DNA of 64,000 nt from Cololabis saira (lineage: Eukaryota > Chordata > Actinopteri > Beloniformes > Belonidae): the NCBI RefSeq assembly GCF_033807715.1, contig NC_084591.1, positions 48,837,415 through 48,901,414 of the forward strand, in the 5' to 3' direction. The stretch's first letter is position 1. Every line of letters starts with the position of its first letter. Below the pieces are notes generated by a model. It saw only the letters and a program-made list of their open reading frames with translations. It had not been told where the DNA came from and searched no databases. This document shows positions 1 to 9,833 of the stretch, in pieces. Made by a program: the position numbers and the translations under genes.

Positions 1-1985
1 TCAGGGTTCAGAATGCATCATAGCACAGAGACAGCACTTGTTCGAGTCACGAATGACCTCCTTATGGCCTCAGATAAGGGATTAGTGTCCATACTGGTTC
101 TACTGGACCTCAGTGCTGCTTTTGACACTATAGATCATGGCATTTTACTGCACAGGTTAGAGCATGTTGTTGGGATTAAAGGGACAGCTCTATGTTGGTT
201 TAAATCATACCTATCTGACAGGTTCCAGTTTGTTCATGTACATGAGGTTTCTTCAGAACAGTCAAGGGTCTGTTATGGTGTTCCGCAGGGTTCAGTGCTA
301 GGGCCAATCTTGTTCAGTTTATACATGCAGCCGTTGGGAAGTATAATCCAGAATCATGGCATACACTTTCATTGTTATGCTGATGATACGCAGCTCTATT
401 TGTCTATGAAGCCGGATGAAACAGAACCGTTAGTTAAACTTCAGGCATGTCTTAGGGACATCAAGGACTGGATGTCCAGAAATTTCCTGCTTCTAAATTC
501 AGATAAAACAGAGGTTATCATTCTTGGTCCAGAGCATCTTAGGAAGGGATTAGATGGTGTTGCGATGACTTCCAGTGCAACTGTGAGAAATCTTGGTGTT
601 ATTTTCGATCAGGATTTGTCGTTTAAACCATATGTCAATCAGGTTTGTAAAATAGCCTTTTTCCATCTCCGTAATATTGCAAAGATTAGGAAAATCCTCT
701 CACAGAGTGATGCAGAAAAACTAGTTCATGCGTTTGTATCTTCTAGACTAGATTACTGTAATGTGTTGTTAGCAGGATGTCCAAGTAATTTGCTGAATAG
801 GCTCCAGCTGATCCAAAATGCAGCAGCACGAGTACTGACAGGAATTAGCAGGAGAGACCACGTCTCTCCAGTGTTAGCGTCGCTCCATTGGTTACCCGTA
901 AAATTCAGAATCCAATTTAAAATTGTATTACTTGCGTATAAAGCCCAAAACGGCTTAGCTCCGCATTATTTGCAAGACCTGATAGTGCCTTATGTTCCTG
1001 TCAGAGCTCTCCGTTCTCAGAGTGCAGGTTTACTTGTAGTTCCTAGAGTATCTAAATGTAGATTTGGAGGGCGGGCGTTCTGCTATCAGGCGCCACTACT
1101 ATGGAACCAACTTCCAATCTGGGTTAAGGGGGCTGACACCACCTACACCTTTAAAACTAAACTTAAAACATTTCTGTTTAGTAAAGCCTATAGTTAGTGT
1201 TTAGTAAACCTCTAGCTGGTGTTGGTAAATCTCTAGGTAGTGTAAACTTTAGTGTGTCAGAGTCGCTCCTGTGGTTTCTTGTGCTGGCCCCCCCTTCTCC
1301 TCCCTTTTCTCTCTTTTGTCCATGTTGCAGCATCCTTTGCCGGACACCGGAACCTGCAGGTGGTCGTAGGTGGCTTGTAGCTTGCATTACGGAGCACAAG
1401 TCTTTCCCCGACCCTGCACCCCAACCTGGGACTTGCTGATTGGGCCGGAGCTTCGGGAGCTGCGTGCTGGCCTGCGGTCCCCACCCCTGGTCATCCCGTT
1501 GCTGGCCCCCCCTTCTCCTCCCTTTTCTCTCTTTTGTCCTGCAGGTGGCCGTGGGTGGCTTGTAGCTTGCATTACGGAGCACAAGTCTTTTCCTGACCCT
1601 GCACCCCAACCTGGGACTTGCTGATTGGGCCGGAGCTTCGGGAGCTGTGTGCTGGCCTGCGGTCCCCACCCCCGGTCATCCCGTTGCTGCTTCCACCTGC
1701 CTGCTGTGCTGTTGCCGTCCCTGACCCACCAGTCTGGCCCTCGGCAGGAGGGTCCCCCCTGATGAGCCTGGTCCTGCTCAAGGTTTCTTCCCTCCTAAAG
1801 GGGAGTTTTTCCTTGCCACTGTTTGGCTTAAGGTTTTTCTCCCACTAGGGGAGTTTTTACCTGCCATTGTTTATGTAATAACTGCTCGGGGGTCATGTTC
1901 TGGGTATGGGTCTCTGTAAAGCGTCTAGAGACAACTCTGTTGTATTAGACGCTATATAAATAAAATTGAATTGAATTGAATTGAA
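1..1985 (+). mobile_element. L2-type LINE, 3' half
   Basis: This is the 3' part of a non-LTR retrotransposon of the L2 group whose 5' part lies beyond the window edge. It holds the C-terminal half of the reverse transcriptase ORF, then a 3' UTR of about 790 bases, and ends in a (TTGAA)n tail near 1965-1985, the short tandem tail typical of L2. The 3' UTR contains a tandem duplication of about 186 bp (about 1350-1693) whose unit includes the phrase ggcttgtagcttgcattacg. A nearly identical UTR, with the same duplication, occurs in reverse at 58725-59510, so the duplication belongs to the source element. Confidence 0.9.
13..1197 (+). pseudogene. L2 LINE reverse transcriptase (partial)
   Basis: The open frame of 394 codons is the RT palm/thumb and C-terminal part of a LINE ORF2; the real start is upstream of the window. 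Visible RT motifs are [12 protein letters not shown] near residue 32, [10 protein letters not shown] near residue 90 and the catalytic CYADDTQLY near residue 122. The C-terminal region has the L2/CR1 signatures SRLDYCN and SLHWLPVKFRIQFK. The frame runs without stops to the natural end at 1197, so this portion is little decayed. It is 96% or more alike by eye to the minus-strand copy at 59511-60700. The endonuclease half is outside the window, so activity cannot be judged. Confidence 0.9.
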
Positions 1986-2207
1986 TTGTACAGTTAGGTT
2001 AAAACTCTCCATACACACAGAATATCGGTGCACACATGATATTCCCAAACTCATAGCGAGACCAATGGGATCTACATGGATGGTGAGCCTGCCAAGCAAG
2101 CGACGAAGACAACGGAGGGAGAAGAGGCAGCAACAAGGATGCAGGTCGGGCCTAGATGCTAGGCTAAGAAAACAACCACACAGACCACCCCTCCCAAGCA
2201 TCTACAC
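1986..2207 (+). pseudogene. Rex1-type LINE, endonuclease ORF N-terminal piece
   Basis: The stretch encodes a basic segment (KRRRQRREKRQQQGCRSG, then LRKQPHRPPLPSIY) that matches the arginine-rich lead-in and start of the endonuclease domain in Rex1/Babar-type fish LINEs as I know them. It stops where the TIR element at 2211 begins. The next recognisable part of the same protein lies at 4190-4457, so this is best read as the first piece of one interrupted LINE. The family call rests on remembered similarity and is moderate. Confidence 0.5.
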
Positions 2208-2210
2208 TTG

Positions 2211-3404
2211 GGGCCTGATTTACTAAAGGTTTGCGTGTGTAAAAACGTGTGCAAACTTGACAGCACCCGCAAACCAAAGTGCCAGCTGATCTACTAACAG
2301 CGTGCAAAGGGGACTGCGCCTCTCAAATGCGCAAAATAGCACACGCAATTCATTTAGTACTTTTGCCCTGATGAATAATCAATATGGGGCGTACCCGCCA
2401 GAAATCGCTAAATACTGGGAGGGGAAGATGCAAATTGGTTCATTTACCACGCGCAATGAGATTTACCAAGCCTGAAAGTAATTGCGGGGATTGTGATTGC
2501 GTCTGTATTTAATACGTTCGAAAGGAAAGTGCTAATCTCCACATGCAAAAGGAGAAATATTTTATTTGAATGTTAAATCGAGTATTATTCAGCAAAAGGT
2601 TGCCACAGGAGGTAAATTCATTTTTTTATTTGTGATATTAAATAAATCACGTGTTTTCATGGAGAAAAAAGTGTTTCTTATTGTGCGCCTGTTCTGCAGT
2701 TGTCATACCCCGGTGTTGTGCCGTATTCAGCACCCCTTCCGTGAAAAGCACCCCCTCGTCTGACAAAAATGATATTTTCATTCCGTGTCATGTTCTGTTT
2801 AGCGTCCAGTTTTGTGTTAATGATTCATGTTTAAATGCGCTCATGGATTCCACAATAGTCATACTTTCCCACAATCACAGTCACAGATAACAAAAATCGG
2901 ATAAATGGTTATTGATGTCATTAATTAATAGCCTGCTTACTGTGTTGTCTTCCATAATATTTGTAAATATATATAATATAAACTCCTAAGTATGTGTTTG
3001 TGTGAGTGTGTATATATAAATATATTGAAGTGTCAGTGTGTTGTTTTTTTTCTTGGTCTACTTATCATTGAATATACGAGGGGGTGCTTTTCACGGCAGG
3101 GGTGCTGAATACGGCACAACAATTTGCCTCTTCCACTAATATCTCTAACTCCAACTCGTCAAATTTCATTTTGCGCTTGCAACTATATCCTGCTTTCCAT
3201 CCAGACTCTCCATGGCGCAAAGTTTGCGCCGCAAACCATAAGACGCGCAACACCTCATTTAAATACTGCGGTTTGCACCTGTTATCAATTGCGCACGCAA
3301 TCTTAGTTGATCACCCGCAAAACACACAACAACAGCACACGCAAACTTTTTCAGTGCACACGCAATTTAGTACTCTTTATTTAGGATCTTAGTAAATCAG
3401 GCCC
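2211..3404. mobile_element. Non-autonomous TIR element, GGGCCTGATTTACTAA ends
   Basis: The two ends are perfect 16-bp inverted repeats: gggcctgatttactaa at 2211-2226 and its complement ending at 3404. Both are flanked by TTG (2208-2210 and 3405-3407), a likely 3-bp target-site duplication. No transposase frame is present. A 3-bp duplication points to the PIF/Harbinger group, but the TTG is not the usual TWA, so the superfamily stays open. A second TIR element is nested inside (2714-3121). Confidence 0.75.
2714..3121. mobile_element. Nested MITE with 46-bp TIRs
   Basis: Inverted repeats of about 46 bp at 2714-2759 and 3076-3121 bracket 316 bp of AT-rich sequence. The arms contain the shared phrase gccgtattcagcacccc, followed by a 2-bp mismatch patch and a second matched block. 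No coding capacity is seen. It lies inside the TIR element at 2211-3404, so it either inserted into it or is a structured internal part of it. Confidence 0.65.
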
Positions 3405-3646
3405 TTGGTGTGTTCATATGTTCACATTGTAAATGTTCATAAACGATTTATCCGAATCACTTGTATTATATGTACATATTTGTGCTTTTTATTTATAAAA
3501 CCCCCAAACAATTATAATAATGAAAAAAGTTTAAAATGTTGTCTTTTTAATAATTATTATTATACGTCACAGTACAAGATCCACAGCAACGGTACATTAC
3601 ATTAGTGAGATGAAGAAAAAGATACTATGGTTTAATATTAATAAAC

Positions 3647-3699
<53 letters not shown>

Positions 3700-4189
3700 T
3701 AAGCAATGGTGGTAAACTGAATAAATTAACACTGACATTATCAGTGTGTAAAGAAATTAAAATAACAATCAAGTAATAATGGTGATAATGAATCAATGAG
3801 ATATACAGTATGTAAGAGGTAGGTAAATATAAACATACAATTAATAAATTAAAGGTTTTTTATACTAAATGGAATTAGTTAGATCATATACAGGAATTAC
3901 ATGGTATGAGAGGAGGAAGAGAGGAAGAATAATACAGAAGGAAGGAGAAAGAAGACTCAAAGAGAAGAAAAAAGGAAGGGTTAAACAAAAACGATAATCA
4001 TATTTCATAAAATAATTAATAGTAATGTTGTCTTTGGTGCTTGTTTGATTTCCAAACATATTAGTGTTTGTGTGTGAATGGATCAATGATGGACATTAGC
4101 TTAAAATACTTTTTGTAAAACACAAGTTCTGTCCATTTCAATGTATTAGTTTACTGGTAAATTCGCCACATCCAAAATGACGGACCCAT
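3405..4189. other. AT-rich spacer with (GA)n microsatellite
   Basis: No gene or known element is recognised. A (GA)n microsatellite runs from about 3650 to 3696. Because recognisable Rex1-type coding sequence lies on both sides, this is either decayed LINE sequence or a further unrecognised insertion. Confidence 0.5.
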
Positions 4190-4457
4190 TGACGTACAGT
4201 ATCACAGCCATGTGCCTCAATGAGGCGTCTACGTTTATATCTCTATGTTTTTATCTACCAAGGGAGCTAACAGTAGTCATTGTGATGGCTGTTTACAACC
4301 CTCCAGATGCAGAAGTTAGCACAGCCCTTAGCCTCCTGCATGCGGCTGTTAAACTACACCTCGCCCAGCAAGATGGTCTTTTTATTGTAGCTGGTGACTT
4401 CAACCAAGCATGCTTAAAGACTGTTTTGGCCAAATTGGTCCAGTACGTGAAGTGTGC
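4190..4457 (+). pseudogene. Rex1-type LINE endonuclease domain fragment
   Basis: The frame contains YLPRELTVVIVMAVYNPPDA and VAGDFNQACLKTVL. The second phrase holds the GDFN block of the AP-type endonuclease found in LINEs, and the first precedes it in Rex1-type proteins. The fragment stops at VKC, where a TG...CA-bounded insertion begins at 4458. After that insertion (from 6906) the next residues of the same protein family continue in frame. It is a broken gene piece with no function of its own. Confidence 0.7.
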
Positions 4458-4858
4458 TGTTGTGCAACAGAGGGGGTGCCAGTTCAGTTATCAAAGAGTT
4501 ATTAATGATTGTCAAAGGACAATCCTTAATAATTAATAAAGTACATTATTTATCAAATTGAATTATCAAAATGACTTAATCAAAAAGGGGCACCACCTGA
4601 TGCAATCAGGAAAATAATAACTAAACAGCAAAAATCAGTTTGAAGGTAAATTATTCTACTGAATAATAGTGAAGGGAGGAGTTCGAACACAGACCTTTTC
4701 AACCAGCGGTTGTGGCAAATATGTGTGAAATAAGCACAGACAACTTCTTTCATTCAAATCAAATCAGAATTTAGTCAAAAAGTGTCCAAGGCACTCTTCT
4801 TGTGGAAAAATATTAAAAAGCCTTTATTGAAACATGGCTAACATGTATAAAAACATGG

Positions 4859-4907
4859 GAGCAGAGACCCACGCGTTTCGGCACAAGCCTTCTTCAGGGT
4901 ACTGCTC
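4859..4907 (-). ncRNA. Hammerhead-ribozyme-like motif in the PLE 3' region
   Basis: On the minus strand the order is GAGCAG, then core box CTGAAGA (4891-4897), a stem GGC-TTGT-GCC, core box GAAA (4876-4879), the palindrome ACGCGT, then GTC (4866-4868) and CTGCTC. CTGAAGA fits the CUGANGA core. GAGCAG pairs with CTGCTC as stem I, and GGC with GCC as stem II. Stem III is minimal. Such minimal type I hammerheads are known from PLE terminal repeats. Cleavage is inferred, not shown. Confidence 0.65.
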
Positions 4908-5240
4908 AAACAGGAATTCCTAATGATATACACCTGCCCTGCACAGGTAGGAAGTCACATGAACCATTTCCCAGGTAAACATTACATGCAAGGGCCACTA
5001 GGTGGCCACCCAGGTGTCAAAAGCCAGTGAATGGCCAGGTAGAGAGAAGAAAAATAAAATAAAAAATATATGCAAAAGCCACTAGATGGCTATACAGGTG
5101 TCACAAGCCAGTGAATGGCCAGGTAGAGGGAAAAAAAAACATACAAACAAAAGAAGATACATAAAGAGCCAGTAAGTGGCAGCAGGCTTAGATAAGGACA
5201 GCTACCAATACTAGAAAACCACTTACAAACTGAGAAGTCA

Positions 5241-6220
5241 TTACAAATAAGGACTAAAATCAATTTCTTCATTTAATCCTGGGTATGTCATGGCCTGCAA
5301 AGTGTATATGTAGAAAGTTTCCCTTTGTAGTAATAATTTTAGCCTGTCACCACCCCTAATATTCTTTTTGATAGTTTCTAGACCTTCAACCATTAACCCA
5401 TCTGGATTGCTATTGTGTGCTGTGTGAAAATGTTTAGCCAAAGGATAATCCAAGTTAACCTTCCTAATGGCATTTTTATGCTCGGAGACTCTGTCTTTTA
5501 GACGCCTTTTTGTACGGCCTATATAAAAACAGCCACAGGAGCATGATAAACGGTACACCACAAAGGTGGTATTGCAGTTGATGAATGCTTGAATGTTATA
5601 TGTTTTGTTAGATTTGAAATCAATAAATTGTTTGCATTCTTTCATGTTGGAGCAATGGTTGCAATGGCCACATTTGTATGTACCAGTTATCGGTCTATGG
5701 AGCCAGGTGGTCTTTTTTTTCACATTAAGATGGCTAGGTACAAGTTTGTCTCAAAGGGTGGGGGCCTTCCTAAATGTAATTTTGGGGGGGACTGGAAATA
5801 CTTCTCTAAGAGTAGGGTCACTTTTCAACAGGTTCCAGTTGGACAAAATTATCCTTTTAATCGGATTGGCAAAGCTGCTATATTTTGTGACAAAGTAAAC
5901 TTGATCCTGACCAGATGACTTTCTTTTCTTCTTTTTGAACAAATCTTTCCTCTGAGTGGGGGGGGCTTTTTCATTGGCAGACTGTACAACATCAGTTTGG
6001 TAGCCCCTCTGTGTAAAACGATGAGACATGATTTTGGCCTGCTTCTCATACTCTAGGTCTGAATCACGTCTCAGGCGTTGGAATTGTCCAAAAGGTATAT
6101 TATTTTTTAGCCAGACTGGATGGAAACTATCTGCTCTCAACATAGTATTTCTGTCTGTAATTTTGCGGAAAACCGTAGTATGGAGCCGGCCATCCAGTCC
6201 TTGGGACCAAGATGGTAAAC
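5241..6220 (-). pseudogene. Penelope-like RT C-terminus and GIY-YIG endonuclease
   Basis: One reading frame covers this stretch with a single stop (TGA, 5751-5753). Upstream of the stop lie the RT thumb-side residues FGQFQRLRRDS and FVTKYSSFANPIKRII. Downstream is a Cys-rich region (YKCGHCNHCSNMKEC) and the GIY-YIG nuclease (FVVYRLSCSCGCFYIG, with conserved R and EH further on). In PLEs this nuclease nicks the target to prime reverse transcription. The stop replaces what is usually an arginine codon, as a C-to-T change at a CpG would give. The protein cannot be made whole, and the RT core is missing. Confidence 0.85.
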
Positions 6221-6295
6221 AACACCTCGGATAAATTCTGATGGCTAAACTACACAAAACCACAACTAACTAAACATAAACATAAAACTTCAGAT

Positions 6296-6298
<3 letters not shown>

Positions 6299-6390
<92 letters not shown>
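6299..6390 (+). repeat. (GT)n microsatellite
   Basis: About 46 GT units in an uninterrupted run. The Val-Cys open frame seen across it is only the repeat read as protein. Confidence 0.98.
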
Positions 6391-6391
<1 letters not shown>

Positions 6392-6905
6392 TCAGAACAA
6401 CGTCACGTCACGTGGACATATAGCCAAGATGGCGGACCACGTCACGTCACGTGAACCAAATGGAAAATTGCGGACACCGTTACTTAGACCGCAAGTAAAA
6501 TGGCTGAATCAAAGGAAATGATGACTGACCAAATCCCGTGGTGACTGGGTCGTGCGTTATTTAACCCCCCCCCCCCCCCAGGTTACTGGGAGCGTGGAGG
6601 CCTCGTGGTCTAAGTGCTAACGTGCCCGTGTGGGTTAGTGAGAAGGGAAAAAAAGGACAGTCACCTTAAAATACACGCCGGGCAGCGGGAGAGACCGTTG
6701 ACGCGCTACATGAGAATAAACAAAAACACTGCCGGTAATCACGCCGACAGCTGTGGGAATCCACAGCTATTCCCCAAACCAGCGGCCAGTGAATGAAACT
6801 CGATGATGGTCTCAGACTGAGGCTTCGGAACTGGGCTTTAAAGTCGAATTCCACATAATCACATAGTCACATAAGTTCATAACCACGTAGGACTGTGGCC
6901 CAACA

Positions 6906-8236
6906 GTGCCACCAGAAGGGAAGAAATTCTGGACCATGTTTACTGCAACATCCAACATGCATACAGAGCCACCCTCTCCCCCATCTTGCTGGATCTGACC
7001 ATGTCTGCCTGTACCTCGCCCCCTCATACCAGCCCCCTATGAAGACAAACAAAGCCACAGATAAAGACCATATCAACATGGTCAAGGATATGCTTTGAAG
7101 GAATGTTTGGGGCATTTTTAAACACAGAAACCTCCAGGAATATACAGACAGATGTTATTTCCTACATCAAAAACTATCAAAGAAGCTGAGGAAGCCTAGA
7201 AAAGGAAACTTGAGGAGCACTTCCCTGAAATTAACCCAGGAAGATGTGGCAGGGATTACAACACATCACTAACTACAAAAGCAACTAGAAAATTTCAGGA
7301 AATTTTGATTTGGGCATGCCCCTACTGCCCATTCGACTCCTTTTGCTGCTTTGCAGCCTCCGGGCAGAAGTAAGACGTCTGAGGACTTTACCCCAGGAAG
7401 GCCGCAGGCACAGACGGTGTACCTGGGAAAGTCCTCAAAACATGTGGAGATCAGCTGACTGGAGTTTTCACATCAATTTTCAACTGCAATCTATCATCCC
7501 TTCCTGCCTGAAATCTGCAACCATAATCCCTATCCTCAGGAAGTCAAATATCAACACCTTGAATTATTACAAACCACATCAAAGACACACTTGCCCCCAC
7601 TCTGGACCCACACCAGTTAGCCTATAGCACAAACCACTCTACAGAAGACGCCAGGGCTATAGCTCTTCACACTGCACTGAGCCACCTGGAACACCGGGCA
7701 AATTATGTGAGGATGCTTTTAGTGAACTACAGCTCAGCCTTCAACACAATAATCCAGGGCATTTTAACAGACACACTTTTTCACCTTGGTCTCTCCACTT
7801 CCATCTGCAGATGGATTAAGAACTTCCTGACGGACCGCCCACAAACAGTTAGGATGGGTTTCCACCCCTCCCCCACACCACCACACTCAACACTGGCTCC
7901 CCACAACGATGTGTACTGTGTCCTGTACTCTTTATACACATACAACTGCTAACAAACCCATCTCTCTGACAGCATCATAAAATTTGCTGATGACACCACT
8001 GTGGTCAGGCTCATCAGGTGTTGACAACTCATCGCACAGAGATGAGGTTGGTAACCTGACAAAGTGGTGTTCTGCTAACAACCTCTTACTGAATACCACT
8101 AAAAAAACACTAAAGAACTCATCCTGGACTTCCATAAACGCAGCAAAGAACTGGCCCCTCTGATCATCAACGGGGACTGCGTTGAAAGAGTCCACACCTT
8201 CAAATTCCTGGGTGTCCACATCATGGACAACCTCTC
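6906..8236 (+). pseudogene. Rex1-type LINE, linker and reverse transcriptase (degenerate)
   Basis: The sequence resumes the Rex1-type protein after the insertion at 4458-6905. Early residues include EILDHVYCNIQHAYRA and HLAGSDH (the SDH block of the endonuclease). Later frames give the RT: NYSSAFNTIIQGIL, then KFADDTTVV (YADD box altered to FADD), then ERVHTFKFLGVHI. The DNA around 7728 matches the conserved Rex1 tract coding SSAFNT. Several frameshifts and stops are present. The copy is cut at about 8236 by the repeat that starts with ggggcctcatgta. Confidence 0.7.
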
Positions 8237-8975
8237 CTGGGGCCTCATGTACGAAACGTGCGGCGCACAAAAAAAAGTGCGTACACAACTTTCTACGCTC
8301 ATAGTTGAATGTTCGAAAAGTGATTTGAACATAGAAAGCTGCGGACACTCACTGGTGATGCAGTGAAGTGCAGAATATGAGGAAACTTGACGTCAACAAT
8401 AACTTCTCGATCACACATTAAGGACACGACAGTCCCCACATCACCAGATAAGTTACACAAGAGTGGAGCTGCAACAATCTCACAATCAACCACATGATCT
8501 GAACATACAACTAAAGGCAGGAGCTCAACGACGGACGCAGCAAATCCCAATCGCAGCCTAGGCTCTGTTAGAGGACACTCCTGATGGCAGGATCAGTAGG
8601 GAGTCTTCAGGCACCACACCGACCTGCTAGTCCGGGGTGAAGACTGGACCATTGGCTGATTTAGCTCACCAAGAGGATCCTTCTGGATCGCTGCTCTGAA
8701 CTGTACCCAGCTGCTCTGGTTCGGACCAACATGATGCTTTCAGCTGGCGCTGCTGACAGGTCGGACATCTCTCAATCGCCATACACGACCGTATGGGATG
8801 ACTACTCGAGATAAAAGCCAGATCCTAAAACATCCCATAACTGTGTCTGGACAGAAAAACATTAAAATACATTTTGCAGCGAAGAACCGGTTCTGTAAAG
8901 TTGTCTTTTAAAATAAAACTAAGATGTCATGGAAAGGTTGGTTGGTACGAACTGATGTGATTCAGCAATGAATGA
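8237..8975 (+). repeat. Interspersed repeat module (copy 1)
   Basis: It begins ggcctcatgtacgaaacg and contains the phrases gaagactggaccat and aagaggatccttctggat and, near 8820-8900, atcctaaaacatcccataac. Related copies lie at 23843-24385 (same start) and 18560-19275 (second half only). No coding capacity is seen. The start resembles the TIR of the element at 13450-14753, so a DNA-transposon origin is likely, but no right-hand TIR was found. Confidence 0.55.
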
Positions 8976-9175
8976 ATAAAGTTGAATGAATTAAGTTTTT
9001 ATTGAATGTTTAGGCAACTTTCAGAGTCTGATATCGAGTCAGTTGCAGGTGCTGCAGGACTCCAGAAAGTGTTTCTCAGGTGATGGAGTCCGGGACTAAG
9101 ACCGGGGTGTCTTCCTGCGTATATAATACGCGTGACAATAAAGCGGAACGATGAGCCGTTTTTCGCCCCACAAAC
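8976..9175. other. Short unassigned stretch
   Basis: No gene or element is recognised. The sequence may be the tail of the preceding repeat module. Confidence 0.4.
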
Positions 9176-9524
9176 TTAAAGAAGCATGAGACTCCTTTTA
9201 AGAAATGAGACTCTATAGCGCCACCATTTGCCACGACGGCAGCCGGGGGTACTGCAGCCAACAGCGAAGCCGGCACGGCAGAACGGGGAAAACGTGCATG
9301 CAGCGTCATGTGACGTCACATCCGCAGGACAGCGCGGGAAATTCCGGCCCGGAATTGCAACGCATTTTGCAGCACACAGCCTGTTCAAGGCAACGGAGAG
9401 ATACGCTAGAGGGCTCATTCTTTTTGGTTTGGAACGCTTCATCTGACATTATTACTAGAAAACTTAAAACGTATACAAATTTTTTTCATAAATCCTGCCT
9501 CAATCCTGCCTCATGCTCCTTTAA
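9176..9524. mobile_element. TTAA-flanked MITE
   Basis: Both ends carry TTAA (9176-9179 and 9521-9524) followed inward by AAGnAGCATGAG, giving imperfect TIRs of about 16 bp. The interior is GC-rich and noncoding. TTAA target sites are used by Kolobok and piggyBac elements. The terminal sequence suits a non-autonomous Kolobok-type element better, but this is inference. Confidence 0.6.
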
Positions 9525-9833
9525 GTTTTGGTGTCGGTTCTTAAAATACAAACAAGAAAAGGAGAGTGTTATGATGCACTAACATTCACAAAAATCACAA
9601 CTCTTCACGGAACGCAACACAAAGCAAAGAACAACAATCCCCATAATGCAATGCAATAAATCGGAAGAAATGCCCCCAAATAAAGTATTTTTTGCAGGCC
9701 TCAACTTTTGACAGGACTGTCTCAAGCTCACAGCCGATGTGTTTTTAATTTGTTTTACTTGTTTTTGCAAGTTCCTTGTTAGGCTGAGCGGTTTTTAATA
9801 GATAATTATCCTCATTATCATATTCAAATATAT

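Larger units (their letters stand above)
4790..6220 (-). mobile_element. Penelope-like element, 5'-truncated
   Basis: This minus-strand insert carries the end of a Penelope-like reverse transcriptase, a Cys-rich linker and a GIY-YIG endonuclease, followed by a 3' region with a hammerhead-like RNA motif. Boundaries come from comparing the host LTR-like repeat with its second copy near 51142-51670, which lacks the insert; they are good to about 10 bases. The RT palm motifs are absent, so it is truncated at the 5' end. The coding type resembles the Neptune-like PLEs of fish and amphibians. Confidence 0.8.
4458..6905 (+). mobile_element. LTR-like element (about 1 kb without its insert), TSD GTGC
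   Basis: The element starts TGTTGTGCAACAGAGG, ends ...GGCCCAACA, and is flanked by GTGC at 4454-4457 and 6906-6909. TG...CA ends with a 4-bp duplication fit a solo LTR of a retrovirus-like or other LTR element. Removing the Penelope-like insert (about 4790-6220) leaves about 1 kb. A second, truncated copy lies inverted at 51142-51670 and shows the uninterrupted order across the insert site. It also holds a (GT)n microsatellite and a poly-C run. No internal coding region is present. Confidence 0.65.

Noticed and set aside
1178..1848. Several frames of 65-163 codons on both strands after the L2 ORF
   Set aside because: They lie in the GC-rich tandem part of the L2 3' UTR and recur in the mirrored copy at 58861-59530 with no sign of coding constraint.
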